From: Nostoc sp. MG11 | Lineage (GTDB): Bacteria; Cyanobacteriota; Cyanobacteriia; Cyanobacteriales; Nostocaceae | DNA: 64,000 nucleotides | Direction: 5' to 3' | Assembly: GCF_014904695.1 (NCBI RefSeq) | Contig: NZ_JACXXN010000024.1 | Location: 34,242-98,241 of the forward strand | Shown: positions 34,517 to 45,261 of the stretch, in pieces | How the letters are laid out: each line of letters opens with the position of its first letter | Position numbering within the stretch: the first letter of the stretch is position 1 | Translations under genes and position numbers: made by a program | The notes under the pieces: model-generated | What the model was told of the DNA's origin: nothing | Databases searched by the model: none | Seen by the model: the letters and a program-made list of their open reading frames with translations, nothing else

Positions 34517-34822
34517 TTAACTAATAAAATCTTTATGGGCAGCTACAAGCATTTGTGCTTGCCTCAAAACATTGCCAAATAAATAAGCAGGAATCTGCCA
34601 AGCTGCAACCGTAACTTCTTTAGCCATATCCTGTACGCTAATTGCGATTAATTCATGCTCTGGCGGCTCTCCCTCAATAGCACCAGACCAAGTAAAAGCT
34701 AATAAAAAATTATCGTATCCAGGTAAGCATGCAATCAAGCATTCTTCTTGTGCTGGTTGGCAAATAATCCCGTGTTCATTTGCCAGCGCTATTAGTTTTT
34801 GGAAGTTATTTAAATTAGTCAT
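34517..34822 (-). CDS. Hypothetical protein (101 aa)
   Basis: The 101-residue soluble protein reads MTNLNNFQKLIALANEHGII onward, with an acidic middle (EGEPPEHELIAISVQDMAKE) and a helical C-terminus. I recognise no domain or catalytic motif. Composition and codon use look normal. The start is ATG at 34822. It stands alone between the AraC gene and lnt, with long non-coding flanks, so it is an independent transcription unit. No guess at function is justified. Confidence 0.55.
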   Translation of the reverse strand: MTNLNNFQKLIALANEHGIICQPAQEECLIACLPGYDNFLLAFTWSGAIEGEPPEHELIAISVQDMAKEVTVAAWQIPAYLFGNVLRQAQMLVAAHKDFIS

Positions 34823-35170
34823 TCGTTCTTTGCGTATAATTTAAAAACAGTTTTATGATTTTGTCTATACCGTTAGTGGAATTATTGCTACTTTTACCAA
34901 GAAACGAGCTATAGCTACAAGAAATTTATCAAGAGTACTACTAACAGGAATTGAAAATTTTCTAGGATAAGAAGTGTTAAAAATATGTATATTCAGTTGT
35001 TAGGCGACTTATGCGATCGCCTACACTATGGCTACTAGAAAATTTTCCTAAAAAATAAATATTTAGGTGTCTAATCCGAGTTAGAAATTATTGGAATCTT
35101 ATCGCAAGCGTCTAGTTGAATTAGCAACAATTGCTACTTTTCAAAAAAAATCTATGCCACCTATAGGCGA
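34823..35170. other. Intergenic region, no gene seen
   Basis: No protein-like frame. A HIP1 octamer lies near 35015. The region separates the hypothetical gene from the end of lnt on the same strand. Confidence 0.45.
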
Positions 35171-36823
35171 TTATTTAATAACTTGCTCATAGTGGTCTTC
35201 ATTGCCTTTCTCCACAAACCACCCGACAACACTCAACCCCAATAACAACGGTGTCAACCAATCACCCCAACGAACATATAAAGTCTGCGTCTGTCGGCGA
35301 TAAATCGTTGCAGCATGAGTTTCGTAGGTATTATATCCAGATATCCACAAAGTTTTGCCGTGAGGATCTACAAAAGCTGAATATCCGGTATTAGTTGCCC
35401 GCACAGCCCATCTATCAGTTTCAATTGCCCGCATGATATCTTGTGCATGGTGCTGGAATGGCATGTGAGCGCTGTAATGAGCATCGTTAGAAGAACTGAG
35501 GATAAATTGCCCACCCGCAGCAGCTTGACGGCGAAATTGCTCTGAAAATGCAGATTCGTAACAAATACCGACAATAGCCCGACCAAAAGGGGTGTCAACT
35601 AGCTGATTTGCTGAACCGGGAATTTGGTGTGCATGCAAAGGCGATAAGCGCTGAATTATCCCGCCTAAAATCCCTTCAAAGGGAATATACTCCCCCAAAG
35701 GTACTAATTTGGCTTTGTCGTAACGGCTGACAATTTCACCATTACCATTAAAAGTAAACAAGCTAATTGTGTAACTGCGTCCCCGTTCTCCAAAAGCCCC
35801 AATCCAAGCAACTACGCCTTTTTCCCGCACTGCTGAGACTAAAGCAGTTCCCATCAAGTTACGCTGGAAAATAGGTAAAGCCCCCTCTGGTGTCAGAACT
35901 CCATCTACACCTTGATCTGCTAAAGTAATATACCCATTAGTGTAGTTTTCTTGGGCGCGACGAAACCCTTCAGAACCAAGCAAAAGTCGGTTAGGGATAT
36001 TACCCTGAATAATCCCTATCTTCAATGCTGCTTCTGGCACTTGGGCGATAGGACGGATGTATAAGATTAAACCAATGAGATGTAAGGTAATTAATAGTCC
36101 CGTAGCAATCGCTAAGTATTGATTAACAAACCACCAAGGCGCAGCAGAAATCTTGGCGTCCTTCTCTTCGAGACGCTTCGCGTTGGCGGAGCCTCTCGCA
36201 GAGAAGGCGTTTTGGCGGTTCGTCCATCCCTCAGCAATCAAACCATTAATAGCAACTATCGCCGCTGTCACAGTATTCGGCCCAGAGAGTTGACCTAAAT
36301 GCAAAATTACGAGATTGTACGGACTTTGTGTGTAAGCAAGAGAACTCCACCACAGCGGCCCGGCACTCCACAAACTCTCTAAACCGCACCAGACCGCTGT
36401 ACCAATCAGTACACGTAGCCACGATTTGCGATCGCCCAGGCGAACCAGTACAGCCGCCCAAATAGTGACAAATACTCCACCTAAGACACTGATGAATCCC
36501 CAACAAAAAAGAGTGATTGCCAAACTTGGCAACCACGGAACACCCAGCCATGTCATGGGATGAATTCCCGTAATCCAAGATAGGGCGATACCGTGATAAG
36601 CGATACCCCAGAGCAAAGCAGGGGGAAATTGGTTTTTCCGTTGTGCAGAAGTAACAACCAAGACCCAGAGGGGGGCTAAGGCAACCCAGGCTAGGAACCA
36701 TGCGCCGACAGGGGCGACGGTTAGCCCCATTAAAATGCCGCTAGTTAAGGCAATCAAGTAAGGGAGTGAAGAGGTTAACCTCTTCCCCTGCTCCCCCTGT
36801 TTTTTATTCTGCTTCTTCCGCAT
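35171..36823 (-). CDS. lnt: Apolipoprotein N-acyltransferase
   Basis: The enzyme adds the third acyl chain to the N-terminal Cys of lipoproteins at the membrane. It has an N-terminal bundle of about six membrane helices (residues about 20-190), a further helix near 238-258, then a nitrilase-type catalytic domain with Glu315 (VLTPEGALP), Lys371 ([12 protein letters not shown]) and Cys422 (GICYES). I count 550 residues from ATG 36823; a GTG sits one codon earlier at 36826. The start lies inside the end of gyrA (20-bp overlap), so the two are co-transcribed. Residues about 207-223 ([17 protein letters not shown]) are encoded by an inserted palindromic repeat, which stays in frame. Confidence 0.93.
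   Translation of the reverse strand: MRKKQNKKQGEQGKRLTSSLPYLIALTSGILMGLTVAPVGAWFLAWVALAPLWVLVVTSAQRKNQFPPALLWGIAYHGIALSWITGIHPMTWLGVPWLPSLAITLFCWGFISVLGGVFVTIWAAVLVRLGDRKSWLRVLIGTAVWCGLESLWSAGPLWWSSLAYTQSPYNLVILHLGQLSGPNTVTAAIVAINGLIAEGWTNRQNAFSARGSANAKRLEEKDAKISAAPWWFVNQYLAIATGLLITLHLIGLILYIRPIAQVPEAALKIGIIQGNIPNRLLLGSEGFRRAQENYTNGYITLADQGVDGVLTPEGALPIFQRNLMGTALVSAVREKGVVAWIGAFGERGRSYTISLFTFNGNGEIVSRYDKAKLVPLGEYIPFEGILGGIIQRLSPLHAHQIPGSANQLVDTPFGRAIVGICYESAFSEQFRRQAAAGGQFILSSSNDAHYSAHMPFQHHAQDIMRAIETDRWAVRATNTGYSAFVDPHGKTLWISGYNTYETHAATIYRRQTQTLYVRWGDWLTPLLLGLSVVGWFVEKGNEDHYEQVIK
36160..36207. repeat. 48-bp palindromic repeat inside lnt
   Basis: The left arm CCTTCTCTTCGAGACGC and right arm GCCTCTCGCAGAGAAGG pair over 17 bases with two mismatches, enclosing a short spacer. 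It resembles the repeats at 22630, 46192 and 48981. It lies in frame between the membrane part and the catalytic domain of lnt, so it adds residues without stopping the protein. Confidence 0.8.
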
Positions 36824-39404
36824 CACCTGTATCGGGAGGAACTATTGCCACTCCGGTAATGGCATCGTCTTCATCTAGGCGCTGCACTCTTACCCCGGTT
36901 GCCGATCGCGATTGTATAGAAATCGCATTCACTGCCTGACGAATAATAATACCGCGATTAGTGACCATCATAATTTCATCATCGTCATTGTTGACAATGC
37001 GGAGAGTTGCCAATTTGTCTTTGGTTTTGCGGTTTTTAAATTTGGTTGCCATTAAACCCTGACCGGCACGATTTTGCAGGCGGAATTGGGCAACTGGTAC
37101 ACGCTTGCCATATCCTCCCATTGTGATTACCAACACCCAAGGGCCGATACTGCCGTTGCTAGGTACTTCTGCGGATTCTTCATTAATTTCGATATCTTCA
37201 GTTTCGATAGTTTCGATATCTTCAACTACGTCGGCGACATCTGTATTCAAAGTTTCCAGAATTGCCGCAGGAAGAATATCCATTCCCACCAGTTCATCGT
37301 TATTATTCTTCAGTTTCATCGCTTTCACTCCACGAGTTGCCCTACTAAGAGGACGCAATTGCTCATGGGTGCATCGGAAGTGAATCGCCATACCCTGACG
37401 AGAACCAATGATGATGCTGTCTTCTACTTTAGCGCGTCGTACCCAGCGTAGTTGATCACCTTCCTCTAAAGAAATGGCAATCAGTCCATTGGCTCGAATA
37501 TGGCTAAACGCCGCCAATTCAGTTTTCTTGATATTGCCGCCTTTGGTGAGCATTACCAGATATTCTTCGCTGGTAAACTCGTCAACGGGTACAATCGAGG
37601 TGATTTTCTCCTCGCGGGGAATGGGGAGCATTTGGACAATTGGTGTACCGCGACTCGTGCGCGAACCTACTGGTATTTGATACGCTCTCAGGCAGTAAAC
37701 GACACCACGCTCGCTAAAGAATAAAATACTGTCGTGATCGCAGCAAGTCAAGAAATGCTCAACGGTATCATCATCTTTGACTTTGGCTGCGGCTTTGCCT
37801 CTAGTCGCGCGGCTTTGCGCCTCAAAGGTGTTGACCGGCATCCGTTTAATGTAACCTTGCTCGGTGACTAAAATTATTGCTTTTTCATTGGCAATGAGGT
37901 CACGATCATCTAATTCTCCTTCACCTGGTAAAATCACCGTACGGCGAGGTGTGGCGAAGCTGGTTTTTAGTTGTATAACTTCAGTTTCAATGATTTCCAG
38001 GACTCTTTCCCGCCGAGCCAAGATATCCTGCAAGTCGGTAATCTGCGCTTGTAAATCCTCGTGTTCTTGGCGAATTTTATCTGCTTCTAAGGCAGTCAAA
38101 CGCCGCAATTGCATCTGCAAAATTGCATCTGCTTGCATTTCCGAAAGACCGTAGGTTGTGATTAACTCACCTTTGGCTGTGGGCGCATCAGGAGCATGGC
38201 GAATCAAGTTAATAATTGCATCTAATTGGGATAAAGCAATCAATAACCCTTGTAAGATATGGTCGCGTTCTTCAGCTTTTCGCAGTTCGTAGCGGGTGCG
38301 TCTCGCAATGGATTCAATGCGGAAATCCAAAAAGACGCTTAAAAACTCCTTGAGGGTGAGGATCTGGGGTTCGCTATTTACTAACGCCAGCATATTTGCG
38401 CCAAAGTTGGCTTGGAGTGGCGTTTGCTTGTAGAGGTTGTTGAGGACAACGCGGGGATAGGCATCACGCTTGAGTTCGATGACAATCCGCATCCCGTCGC
38501 GATCGCTTTCATCCCGGATATCTGCAATCCCCTCCAGACGCTTTTCGTTCACCATTTCGGCGATTTTTTCAATCAGCGCCGCTTTGTTGGTTTGGTAGGG
38601 CAATTCGGTGATGATAATTGCTTCCCTGTCTGGACGCCCCCGCTGTTCGACGGTTTCAATGTTAGCGACACCACGCATGGTGATGGAACCACGCCCTGTG
38701 GTGTAAGCTTCCCGAATCGCCGCAGTCCCCAAAATCTGCGCCCCAGTTGGAAAGTCTGGGCCGTGGATATATTGCATTAACTGGAGATCGGTGATTTCTG
38801 GATCGTGAATTAGCGCCACCAAGCCATCAATCAATTCGCCCAAGTTATGGGGCGGAATGTTGGTTGCCATACCCACGGCAATCCCAGAAGAACCATTGAG
38901 TAGCAACTGGGGGATTCGTGCGGGTAAAACTGTCGGTTCTTGCTGGGAACCGTCGAAGTTATCGGCAAAGTCTACGGTTTCTGATTCAATGTCGTGCAGT
39001 AGACCAGCACTAGTCAGAGCTTGCAAGCGGCATTCTGTGTATCGCATTGCCGCTGGCGGATCGTTGTCTACCGAACCAAAGTTACCATGCCCGTTAACTA
39101 AGGGCGATCGCATGGAAAAATCTTGCGCCATCCGCACCAAGGCATCATATACTGCTGTGTCACCGTGGGGGTGATATTTACCAAGTACTTCCCCCACCAC
39201 ACGAGCGCATTTCTTGAAAGGGCGATCGTGGAGCAGACCTAGCTCGTGCATTGCATAAAGAATGCGACGATGCACAGGTTTTAGACCATCCCTGGCATCT
39301 GGCAGCGCCCGACCCACTATCACGCTCATGGCGTATTCCAGATAAGACTGCGACATTTCGTTCCGCAAGTCTGTCGGGATAATCCTCTCCTGTGAGAATG
39401 TCAT
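36804..39404 (-). CDS. gyrA: DNA gyrase subunit A
   Basis: The 866-residue protein is a type IIA topoisomerase A subunit. Key sites include the catalytic Tyr122 in [10 protein letters not shown], the quinolone-determining region around [10 protein letters not shown] (Thr83 and Asp87 in E. coli-like numbering), and the GxxxxxxxH-rich YHPHGD. The C-terminal half has the beta-pinwheel repeats ([17 protein letters not shown] and later blades), with QSRATRGKA in the GyrA-box position. It supercoils DNA with GyrB. The start is ATG at 39404. It is followed without a gap by lnt. Confidence 0.95.
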   Translation of the reverse strand: MTFSQERIIPTDLRNEMSQSYLEYAMSVIVGRALPDARDGLKPVHRRILYAMHELGLLHDRPFKKCARVVGEVLGKYHPHGDTAVYDALVRMAQDFSMRSPLVNGHGNFGSVDNDPPAAMRYTECRLQALTSAGLLHDIESETVDFADNFDGSQQEPTVLPARIPQLLLNGSSGIAVGMATNIPPHNLGELIDGLVALIHDPEITDLQLMQYIHGPDFPTGAQILGTAAIREAYTTGRGSITMRGVANIETVEQRGRPDREAIIITELPYQTNKAALIEKIAEMVNEKRLEGIADIRDESDRDGMRIVIELKRDAYPRVVLNNLYKQTPLQANFGANMLALVNSEPQILTLKEFLSVFLDFRIESIARRTRYELRKAEERDHILQGLLIALSQLDAIINLIRHAPDAPTAKGELITTYGLSEMQADAILQMQLRRLTALEADKIRQEHEDLQAQITDLQDILARRERVLEIIETEVIQLKTSFATPRRTVILPGEGELDDRDLIANEKAIILVTEQGYIKRMPVNTFEAQSRATRGKAAAKVKDDDTVEHFLTCCDHDSILFFSERGVVYCLRAYQIPVGSRTSRGTPIVQMLPIPREEKITSIVPVDEFTSEEYLVMLTKGGNIKKTELAAFSHIRANGLIAISLEEGDQLRWVRRAKVEDSIIIGSRQGMAIHFRCTHEQLRPLSRATRGVKAMKLKNNNDELVGMDILPAAILETLNTDVADVVEDIETIETEDIEINEESAEVPSNGSIGPWVLVITMGGYGKRVPVAQFRLQNRAGQGLMATKFKNRKTKDKLATLRIVNNDDDEIMMVTNRGIIIRQAVNAISIQSRSATGVRVQRLDEDDAITGVAIVPPDTGDAEEAE

Positions 39405-39749
39405 AACCTAAAAATCTCCAAAAATCTCAGATTTTAGCCTTTATACTCGACAAAGCGCAAAATTACTCTAATTTTCTCTTGAATAATTGCTATATTTTGA
39501 TACAATTCTAGCATGTATTGCCTTTTTTTGCCCGGAGAGCTAACTCAGGTGTAATGCTAGACGCCTTGTATGGAGAGTGCTCAAAGGAAACACAGAGAGA
39601 TTGGATTGAATTTTTTAGGCTTAACTGAACTGTACTGAATTTTAGTCCACTAAGCATGAAGTTGGGCTATTAGCCCAGAAATTGAATTCTGGGCTGGTAA
39701 GGCTATTAATTAAGATTGGTGTAAAATCTCAGTTTGGTAGAACTAGATA
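39405..39749. other. Intergenic region holding the gyrA promoter and a pirin terminator
   Basis: No gene is visible. It lies between the pirin stop and gyrA start, both on the minus strand. A hairpin at 39673-39694 follows the pirin gene. The segment just upstream of gyrA is AT-rich and is presumably its promoter. Confidence 0.5.
39673..39694 (-). terminator. Hairpin downstream of the pirin gene
   Basis: GCCCAGAA-ATTGAA-TTCTGGGC forms an 8-bp perfect stem with a 6-base loop, 55 bp beyond the pirin stop on the minus strand. A second GGGCTATTAGCCC dyad adjoins it. No T-run is visible, so the terminator role is moderate. Confidence 0.5.
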
Positions 39750-40466
39750 TCACCCCAAATCAAAAAGTAATATTTCTGCACCAATGTTGGTGCTAATTTC
39801 TAGCTGTTCTTCACCGTTAATTTGCACACCATCGCCTGCTCTGAGTTCTTCACCATTTAAGTTTGCTATCCCTTTAGCCATTTGTAACCAAGCATAACGG
39901 TGGGGTTGGACATGATAATTAATAACATCACCTTCCTCCAAAACGGATGTGTATAAATCAACATCTTGGTGAATTGTGACAGCACCATCGCGCCCATCTT
40001 TAGCAGCAATTAAACGTAGTTTGCCGCGCTTTTCTTCTAGAGAAAAAGCTTTTTGTTCATATCTTGGTGCTAAGCCTTGCCGATCAGGAAGAATCCAGAT
40101 TTGTAGCAAGTGGAGTGGTTCAGTTGGTGAGGGATTAAATTCGCTGTGGGCGATACCAGTACCAGCACTCATGATTTGGGCGTCACCGGGACGAATTACC
40201 GACCCTGTACCCAAACTGTCTTTATGCTCTACTGCACCTTCTAAAACATAAGTGAGGATTTCCATATCTCGATGGCTGTGGGTAGGAAATCCTGCACCAG
40301 GGGCGATGCGATCATCATTAATCACTCTTAGAGAGCGGAATCCCATCCGATTCGGATCGTAAAAACTCCCGAATGAAAATGTGTGGTAACTATCGAGCCA
40401 ACCCATCTGAGCACGACCGCGTGCGTTCCGATCATGAATTAAGTGGTTAATAGTATTTTGAGACAT
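39750..40466 (-). CDS. Pirin-family cupin protein
   Basis: The 238-residue bicupin has the pirin metal ligands His63 and His65 in [11 protein letters not shown] and His107 and Glu109 in GTGIAHSE, equivalent to the iron site of human pirin, and the N-terminal [17 protein letters not shown] block. Some pirins act as quercetin-2,3-dioxygenases or redox sensors; the role here is unknown. The start is ATG at 40466. It is a single-gene unit with a hairpin after the stop. Confidence 0.93.
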   Translation of the reverse strand: MSQNTINHLIHDRNARGRAQMGWLDSYHTFSFGSFYDPNRMGFRSLRVINDDRIAPGAGFPTHSHRDMEILTYVLEGAVEHKDSLGTGSVIRPGDAQIMSAGTGIAHSEFNPSPTEPLHLLQIWILPDRQGLAPRYEQKAFSLEEKRGKLRLIAAKDGRDGAVTIHQDVDLYTSVLEEGDVINYHVQPHRYAWLQMAKGIANLNGEELRAGDGVQINGEEQLEISTNIGAEILLFDLG

Positions 40467-40808
40467 AATACCTCGCTGTTAATGAGTTTTTAAGGTCAAT
40501 AAATAAAGTATCTTTGCAATACTTTTCGGTGAAACATAAGGGTTTAAATTCATTACTTTTGTTCTTAACCTTTGCTTAGTCCGCGTCAGAGGTGAAGAAT
40601 GCTGATTCAAAGAAGTATTGAGTACCTTTAGTAATGATCTTCTATAAAACTCGGCTGCATCGCTTTGCTACAATTCCAAGAGTTTTTTGAACTTTCTATA
40701 CCTACTTTTGAACTATTTAAATAATAAAGTATATACATATAAAAAGAAAAGTACGCACTAAAAAGTAACGTACTTACCAAAAAGATACTACTGGATTTAG
40801 GAAAGTGT
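40467..40808. other. Intergenic region between dps and pirin genes, no gene seen
   Basis: AT-rich, no protein-like frame. It lies upstream of pirin and downstream of dps on the same strand. I see no clear terminator or promoter element. Confidence 0.45.
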
Positions 40809-41381
40809 TTATCTTACACCAGCTTTTTGGGGAATTTTTGTAGTAGCACCTGCTGTGCCATTATCTCCCTTGATTTCTGATACTTGCAGATGAGCTTCCA
40901 AGAACCAGAGTCGCTTGTCAATGGTGCGAGAAATTTCAGTGTAAAGGTCAGCGGTATCAGCATCGCCTAATTCATTGGTTTTGTCGATCGCTTCCCGAAT
41001 ATGTTTAGCATAGGGTGCAAAGCGATCTGCCAATGCTGTCACATGCTCTTTGCCATCCAAAATATCAAAGGGATATTCTGGCAAAATCGAATTACTAGCT
41101 GCGGCGCGAGCTGTTCCTAAAGCGTATCCGCCTAAAGCTGTAACACGTTCAGCAACCATATCGACGTACTCTTCTAATTCACCAGCCAGTTCGTCAAACA
41201 ATTCGTGCAGCTGGTAGAAGTCAGTGCCTTTAACGTTCCAGTGCGCTTGTTTTGCCTGGGTTTTCAGATCTAAAGTAGCCGCTAAAGTTTGGTTGAGAAT
41301 CACCACAATTTGCACTCTTGCTGCTGCGGGAAGATCGATGCGGGTGGGATACAAACGTGATGAAAGGGTGTTGTCGCTCAT
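40809..41381 (-). CDS. dps: Dps-family ferritin-like protein
   Basis: The 190-residue four-helix protein has the Dps ferroxidase residues spaced as in the family: His47 (QAHWNVKG), His59 (LHELFDE), Asp74 and Glu78 (EEYVDMVAERV). Dps forms 12-subunit shells that oxidise and store iron with peroxide and can bind and protect DNA. An N-terminal extension (1-20) and a C-terminal tail (about 170-190) may bind DNA or surface. The start is ATG at 41381. A short palindromic dyad occurs near 41400 but no clear regulator site can be named. Confidence 0.93.
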   Translation of the reverse strand: MSDNTLSSRLYPTRIDLPAAARVQIVVILNQTLAATLDLKTQAKQAHWNVKGTDFYQLHELFDELAGELEEYVDMVAERVTALGGYALGTARAAASNSILPEYPFDILDGKEHVTALADRFAPYAKHIREAIDKTNELGDADTADLYTEISRTIDKRLWFLEAHLQVSEIKGDNGTAGATTKIPQKAGVR

Positions 41382-41496
41382 GGTTATACGTTAATGCCTT
41401 TTACATCTAACTTTACAGATAGTTGTTAGCTATGCGAAACTCTCTGACGATAGATTGAATTAACGGCTGAATGTGTTACTGTAAATGACTATTGGG

Positions 41497-42546
41497 TTAA
41501 CTGCGATGGTTGTCTATGGTGCTAAATGTGCCACCGAAAAGGCGATCGCGAATTAGATCATTTTCTAAGAAGTCATGGGGGAAACCCAGTTCAATTTGAC
41601 TAACTTCATTTAAGCGTTGCAGATGTTCTGGTGATAAGCGCAGATCAAGGCAAGCTAAATTATCTTGAAACTGAGTCAGTTTACGTGCGCCAATGATGGG
41701 GATAATTGAGTTGCTTTGAGCGCGTAACCAAGCTAGTGCTACCTGTGAGGCTGTATGACCGATTTCTGAGGCGACTTGGCTGACAGCATCGGCAACTGCT
41801 AAATTATTCTCAGCAATTCCTCCAAAACTTGCTAAGCGTCCCTGTTCGCCGCCTTCTTGACTAGGCTTGTTGTACTTACCTGTTAATACACCACCACCCA
41901 AGGGTGACCACGGGGTTATTGCTAAATCGAAGGCTTTAGCCATCGGAATCAAGTCTCGTTCTGGTGTCCGCTGAATTAAACTATACTCAATTTGCAGAGC
42001 AACAAACTGTGTCCATCCTTGATAATGGGCAATAGTGTTTGCTTGAGAAATGATCCAAGCGGGTGTATCAGAAATACCAATGTAGAGTACTTTACCTTGA
42101 CGGATGACATCATCAAGCGATCGCAATACTTCTTCAATGGGCGTTGTGAAATCCCAAGCGTGCAACCAAAATAAGTCAATGTAATCAGTATTTAGCCGTT
42201 TCAGACTACCTTCTAAAGATTGGATTAAATTCTTGCGATGATTACCACTGCCATTAGGATGATTGCCTTGCTTGTCGTTCATCTTCAAGGGAAAAGAATA
42301 TTTAGTGGCAACTACAAAGCGTTCTCGGTCTTTAGCGATTAATTCACCAACAATTTTTTCACTGCTGCCATCAGTGTAACCGTTGGCGGTATCGATGAAA
42401 TTGCCCCCAGCTTCCACATACGTATCAAATATTTTATGACTTTCGTCTTTAGATGCACCCCAACCCCAGTCTTCACCAAAGGTCATGGTTCCCAAACTGA
42501 GTTCTGAGACTCTTAACCCGCTTTTGCCCAACAGTTTATATCTCAT
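41497..42546 (-). CDS. Aldo/keto reductase
   Basis: The 349-residue TIM-barrel oxidoreductase has the full tetrad Asp52 and Tyr57 (FIDTANGYTDG), Lys82 (VVATKYSF) and His129 (LFWLHAWDF), plus the C-terminal SIIPIIGARKLTQFQDNL for NADPH. The pattern FGEDWGWGASKDESHKIF is typical of the AKR subgroup close to YajO/YhdN-type reductases. Substrate unknown. The start is ATG at 42546. The unit is monocistronic, about 115 bp from dps. Confidence 0.92.
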   Translation of the reverse strand: MRYKLLGKSGLRVSELSLGTMTFGEDWGWGASKDESHKIFDTYVEAGGNFIDTANGYTDGSSEKIVGELIAKDRERFVVATKYSFPLKMNDKQGNHPNGSGNHRKNLIQSLEGSLKRLNTDYIDLFWLHAWDFTTPIEEVLRSLDDVIRQGKVLYIGISDTPAWIISQANTIAHYQGWTQFVALQIEYSLIQRTPERDLIPMAKAFDLAITPWSPLGGGVLTGKYNKPSQEGGEQGRLASFGGIAENNLAVADAVSQVASEIGHTASQVALAWLRAQSNSIIPIIGARKLTQFQDNLACLDLRLSPEHLQRLNEVSQIELGFPHDFLENDLIRDRLFGGTFSTIDNHRS

Positions 42547-42712
42547 GAATATTTGCTCACTAGATTTTCACTTATCTTTCTGTAGGCTTTGGGCGTTGTA
42601 CCCATCAATACTAAGGACTAGGAATGTTGCATATAACTCCCAGCGTGATTCATAATACGTGTTTGCTAGAATAATCGCAATATCCACCATAAAAGGGAAC
42701 ATTCAGGCTATT

Positions 42713-42736
42713 AGCCTTGGATTTAAGTCCAAGGCT
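42713..42736 (-). terminator. Hairpin downstream of the 199-aa hypothetical gene
   Basis: AGCCTTGGA-TTTAAG-TCCAAGGCT is a 9-bp perfect stem with a 6-base loop, 12 bp past the stop of the upstream gene on the minus strand. Confidence 0.6.
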
Positions 42737-42747
42737 AGTAAATTATT

Positions 42748-43347
42748 TCACTTTTTCAAAACTACAGTAAAAGAATTTAAATAACCTGTAATAGTTCTAG
42801 CTAAAGTCTTGTGTTGCTTTCTCGTAGTTATAGCCATTACCTGATACAACCGTCCCTCAGCAACATACATCCTATTTTTAGTGATTTTGCCTCCAGAGTT
42901 AACGTACTCAATTTCTTTCCCCGGATGACCATTTGAACTACGAATATTGCGTTGACGGACTAAATTACTTTTCGTAGTTTTTAAAGCCATAAGCTGTGCT
43001 TTATTCAGTATTTCTTGGGGGTTAGCCATTTGACCATAACTGTGAGGAAAGTCATTGTAAGTCACTAAATATGCTACTTGTTGCTTTGGTGGCTGAGCGA
43101 CAAATATTTCTAAGTTAATTACCCCCATGTAGGTTTTTTGGGTTTGAGTTTCCCTTTGAGGCATTCCGGGCATCAAAATAGTAAAGCGCCCATCTGGAGC
43201 AGTAAATAACTTCCATTGTGGCTGTACTGGTTGGGTAGCAGTCGGTTTAGGTTGAGAAACTGGACGTTTGGGTTGACGCGCTACTGACACAGAGCCACTG
43301 CATAAAAAAGTAGCTGCGATGAATGGCAACAAACATCTGATTGTCAT
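42748..43347 (-). CDS. Exported hypothetical protein (199 aa)
   Basis: An N-terminal signal peptide (MTIRCLLPFIAATFLCSGSV and the following residues; probable cleavage around residues 20-25) precedes a Pro/Gln-rich linker (KRPVSQPKPTATQPVQ). The C-terminal domain contains FTAPDGRFTILMPGMPQRET and later IEYVNSGGKITKNRMYVAEG, a mixed beta domain found in many cyanobacterial proteins of unknown function. No lipobox with the right spacing is seen. It probably works in the periplasm or lumen. The start is ATG at 43347 and the unit is single-gene, between the glucokinase and aldo/keto reductase genes. Confidence 0.65.
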   Translation of the reverse strand: MTIRCLLPFIAATFLCSGSVSVARQPKRPVSQPKPTATQPVQPQWKLFTAPDGRFTILMPGMPQRETQTQKTYMGVINLEIFVAQPPKQQVAYLVTYNDFPHSYGQMANPQEILNKAQLMALKTTKSNLVRQRNIRSSNGHPGKEIEYVNSGGKITKNRMYVAEGRLYQVMAITTRKQHKTLARTITGYLNSFTVVLKK

Positions 43348-43391
43348 AGTTTTTGCTTTGGTAGTGCTGACATCACTGAGGATGTTAGTTG

Positions 43392-44417
43392 TTATAACCT
43401 AGCAGCACACAAAGCAGCACCAAGTAGCCCTACTTGTTGATTGAGAATAATGTATACAGGTATTTCTTCGAGGATGGAGCGCATCCTGCCTTTTTGGGTG
43501 AAACTTAAGAGGAAATTACTGTTTTGCATTAAGGGGAGTATTTTCGGAGCAATACCACCCGCAATGTATAAGCCGCCGTGAGGTAGGAGTTTGAGAGCAA
43601 GATTGCCGGCTTCTGCACCGTAAGCTTCTATAAATAGTTGTAAGGTTTGTTCCGAAAGGCGATCGCGTCTTTGTAATGCAGCTATACCAATAGCAGCACC
43701 AGGATCAACACTTTTCTCCGGCTGTCCCGCTTCTTGTTCCCAGGTTCGGACGATTTGAGCGACATCTGGTGATTCCGGGGCAATTTTGCGATCGCGCAAG
43801 AATTGGTAAATTGCGACAATTCCCTGGCCAGAAACCACTCGTTCCACAGAAACACGCTGGATATCATGTTTATCTAGCAAGTATTTCAACAGTTGAAACT
43901 CTAACTCATTACGGGGGGCAAAGTCAGCGTGTCCACCTTCTGAGGGAAAAACTTGATAGTAGGGCCCTTGCTTAATTAAAAATCCTTGTCCTAAGCCAGT
44001 ACCAGCACCAATAATCCCAATGGGGGCTTCAGCTTGGAACTTACCAGCTTGCAAAGTCAGCAAGTCTTGTTTTTGTAAACCTAAAACACCGTAACCAACT
44101 GCGGCGAAGTCGTTGATTAAGGAAATGTGCGTGATGCCTAATTCTTGTTCTAGTCGTTCGGTTTCGAGGAACCACACTAGATTAGTCAGCTTGGCAGTAT
44201 TTTTGATTACTGGGCCTGCGATCGCAAAACAAGCCTTTTGTGGGATTGGCGTGTCAGCTTTAACCAAAAACTGTTGCACTATCGGTACTAAATCAGGAAA
44301 ATCACTACTGCGATAGCTTTCCTGAGCAATAGTACGTAACTCCAGCGACTCTGATACCTCAACCACTTGCAAAATAGTTTTTGTGCCGCCAATGTCTCCT
44401 GCTAATAATAGTGTCAT
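43392..44417 (-). CDS. glk: Glucokinase (ROK-unrelated Glk type)
   Basis: The 341-residue protein starts with the phosphate-loop motif LLAGDIGGTKT (about 4-14). It contains CFAIAGPVIKNTAKLTNLVW, LINDFAAVGYGVL, and GIIGAGTGLGQGFL, the Glk signatures for binding ATP and glucose, and the catalytic Asp of NDFAAVG. It phosphorylates glucose to glucose-6-phosphate in the cytoplasm. The start is ATG at 44417. It lies 11 bp after the phosphatase gene on the same strand and is probably co-transcribed with it. Confidence 0.93.
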   Translation of the reverse strand: MTLLLAGDIGGTKTILQVVEVSESLELRTIAQESYRSSDFPDLVPIVQQFLVKADTPIPQKACFAIAGPVIKNTAKLTNLVWFLETERLEQELGITHISLINDFAAVGYGVLGLQKQDLLTLQAGKFQAEAPIGIIGAGTGLGQGFLIKQGPYYQVFPSEGGHADFAPRNELEFQLLKYLLDKHDIQRVSVERVVSGQGIVAIYQFLRDRKIAPESPDVAQIVRTWEQEAGQPEKSVDPGAAIGIAALQRRDRLSEQTLQLFIEAYGAEAGNLALKLLPHGGLYIAGGIAPKILPLMQNSNFLLSFTQKGRMRSILEEIPVYIILNQQVGLLGAALCAARL

Positions 44418-44428
44418 ATTAGTTACAT

Positions 44429-45076
44429 TCAGTTAAATCGAATTACTTTCTCTACCAAGCTTAAATGAGAGATATCGCCTTTTAGTTCTAATAACCATTG
44501 TGAATCTTGACGTACAACTTTCACTAAAGAACATAAGGAAGCTTTAACCTCCGTTTTGGCAATTTCCCCCACTAGCCCCATTGCTCCCCCCAGTACAGAA
44601 GCGCCATGCGCTACCAGCAAGATATTTTTTGGAAAAAATTCGTTAGCCAGACATCTAGCAGTTTGCCCTGAACGTTCCCGCACTTTTTCATGAGTTTCAG
44701 GATACTTTGCTGCAATGCGCGAAGTGTAACCAATGTCAATTCTGGGAAATAATTCTACTAAAGTTGTAGTTGAGAGTTTTTCTGGTTCTTCTGTCATCCA
44801 AGCGGGATTTAGCCATTCGCTCAAGCCTGTTTCTAATTTAATAGACAGATTGAGAACTTCTGCAACTTGGTTGGCTGTTTGTACAGTTCGCAAGAAAGGA
44901 GAAGCAAAAATATGAGCAATATCTTCGCCTTTCAAACGATTAGCCAACTGCTGGGCCTGCACGACACCATCATCAGACAAAGGTGGATCGTAGCGTCGTT
45001 CTGCGGTGAGAAACCAATCGGGGTTAACAAAGTCTAAGCGGTTGGCATGTCTTGCAATCCAGACTATTTGACTCAT
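44429..45076 (-). CDS. Histidine phosphatase (phosphoglycerate mutase) superfamily protein
   Basis: The 215-residue product has the active-site start IARHANRLD (Arg9-His10; Ala replaces the usual Gly of R-H-G) and the second His in LLVAHGASV. These are the phosphohistidine and acid residues of the family; HAN in place of HGE/HGQ is also seen in other histidine phosphatases. Substrate unknown. It lies 11 bp upstream of glucokinase and probably shares its transcript. The start is ATG at 45076. Confidence 0.9.
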   Translation of the reverse strand: MSQIVWIARHANRLDFVNPDWFLTAERRYDPPLSDDGVVQAQQLANRLKGEDIAHIFASPFLRTVQTANQVAEVLNLSIKLETGLSEWLNPAWMTEEPEKLSTTTLVELFPRIDIGYTSRIAAKYPETHEKVRERSGQTARCLANEFFPKNILLVAHGASVLGGAMGLVGEIAKTEVKASLCSLVKVVRQDSQWLLELKGDISHLSLVEKVIRFN

Positions 45077-45261
45077 TGGTTTAAATATTCAGGCGATTAG
45101 AGTTCGCATCTACGACAAACACCCACAAAGTGGGCTGAAATCCAATATATGACAGATGGTTGTGTTGCAAAAACCTATTCAGAAGAAAAATCCTGTATAA
45201 ATCAGAACTAGTTATGCAGTTTCTCCAAAAATTTGAGAGCTTTTTTTGGAGAAGATATTCA

